In this document: positions 63,867 through 64,000 of the stretch, piece after piece | Layout: each line of letters opens with the position of its first letter | How positions within the stretch are numbered: position 1 is the stretch's first letter | Assembly (NCBI RefSeq): GCF_007846095.1 | Contig: NZ_VOEI01000001.1 | Location: 248,001-312,000 of the forward strand | From: Mucilaginibacter achroorhodeus | GTDB lineage: Bacteria > Bacteroidota > Bacteroidia > Sphingobacteriales > Sphingobacteriaceae | DNA: 64,000 nucleotides | Direction of reading: 5' to 3' | Made by a program: the position numbers and the translations under genes | Notes under the pieces: model-generated | What the model was told of the DNA's origin: nothing | The model's database searches: none | Seen by the model: the letters and a program-made list of their open reading frames with translations, nothing else

Positions 63867-64000
63867 TGTGACTACTCCTTTAAATTTGAGGTTTACTGTT
63901 TAATTAAAGCTAAGCTAATTGCTTTTATCTAAATTAAAAATTTTTTTAGGCATAATAAAAGGGCATCTACGCGGTTTTTTTCCACATTTTTAGCTATAAA

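Overview
The window looks like ordinary chromosome from a Bacteroidota member of the family Sphingobacteriaceae, with Mucilaginibacter or Pedobacter as the closest guess. The evidence is indirect. GC content is moderate. Promoters fit the Bacteroidota pattern (TTTG, 19 bases, TAnnTTTG; clearest at sucD). Most starts lack a Shine-Dalgarno site. A type IX secretion C-terminal domain is present, along with small families common in this group (a short lysine-rich DUF6496-like protein, an Hc1-like histone H1 protein, a CWC cysteine-rich protein). No rRNA, tRNA, insertion sequence, phage gene or CRISPR array was seen.

Layout. 1-13.9 kb: a truncated ROK regulator, a GNAT enzyme, a small PH-like protein, an MFS exporter with a MarC protein, a cationic amino acid permease, the membrane pyrophosphatase HppA, then a four-gene run (amino acid permease, PBP4-type D-Ala-D-Ala carboxypeptidase, two unknown proteins) facing a class II cyclic-nucleotide phosphodiesterase. 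13.9-25 kb: an AI-2E family transporter, a DUF6496-like protein, a ligA / Gfo-Idh-MocA / secreted protein run, an endonuclease-like secreted protein, a large VWA-like membrane protein, a class A beta-lactamase and a VOC protein. 24-33 kb: engB, a UbiA-like prenyltransferase, a Crp/Fnr regulator, an SDR epimerase, an M3 peptidase, a PAP2 phosphatase and a third APC permease. 33-41 kb: Kup, a protein that is little more than a T9SS sorting domain, then FAH-family hydrolase, M23 peptidase, Bcp, ECF sigma factor, a repeat-bearing candidate anti-sigma protein and a Spy-like protein. 41-53 kb: a class III aminotransferase, two glycosyltransferases (one fused to an alpha/alpha-toroid-like domain), fabG, two tandem paralogues, an outer-membrane barrel protein, a CWC protein and nrdBA. 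53-64 kb: msrB, a class C-type serine hydrolase, sucD, a DAACS symporter, a TauE/SafE exporter, a HepT/MntA toxin-antitoxin pair, a UbiD-like decarboxylase, dapA and a histone H1-like protein.

Functional themes are housekeeping: cell-wall metabolism (PBP4, M23, two beta-lactamase-fold enzymes), transport (APC x3, Kup, DAACS, MFS, TauE), nucleotide and DNA metabolism (ligA, nrdAB), central metabolism (sucD, dapA), quinone-type prenylation and decarboxylation (UbiA-like, UbiD-like), and envelope signalling (ECF sigma, candidate anti-sigma, Spy-like).

The most unusual features are not a new multigene system. They are: (i) a candidate anti-sigma factor with five tandem copies of an F-x-V-P-x-x-Y-F motif; (ii) a family of long palindromes with TGTCATT-type ends, one of which runs into the 5' end of the M23 peptidase frame; (iii) a near-identical GTTCACG/CGTGAAC dyad element at two sites 29 kb apart; (iv) -7-type promoter boxes only 3-7 bases before several start codons, suggesting leaderless or nearly leaderless mRNAs; (v) a secreted protein consisting almost only of a T9SS C-terminal domain; and (vi) a complete HepT/MntA pair sitting among core genes.
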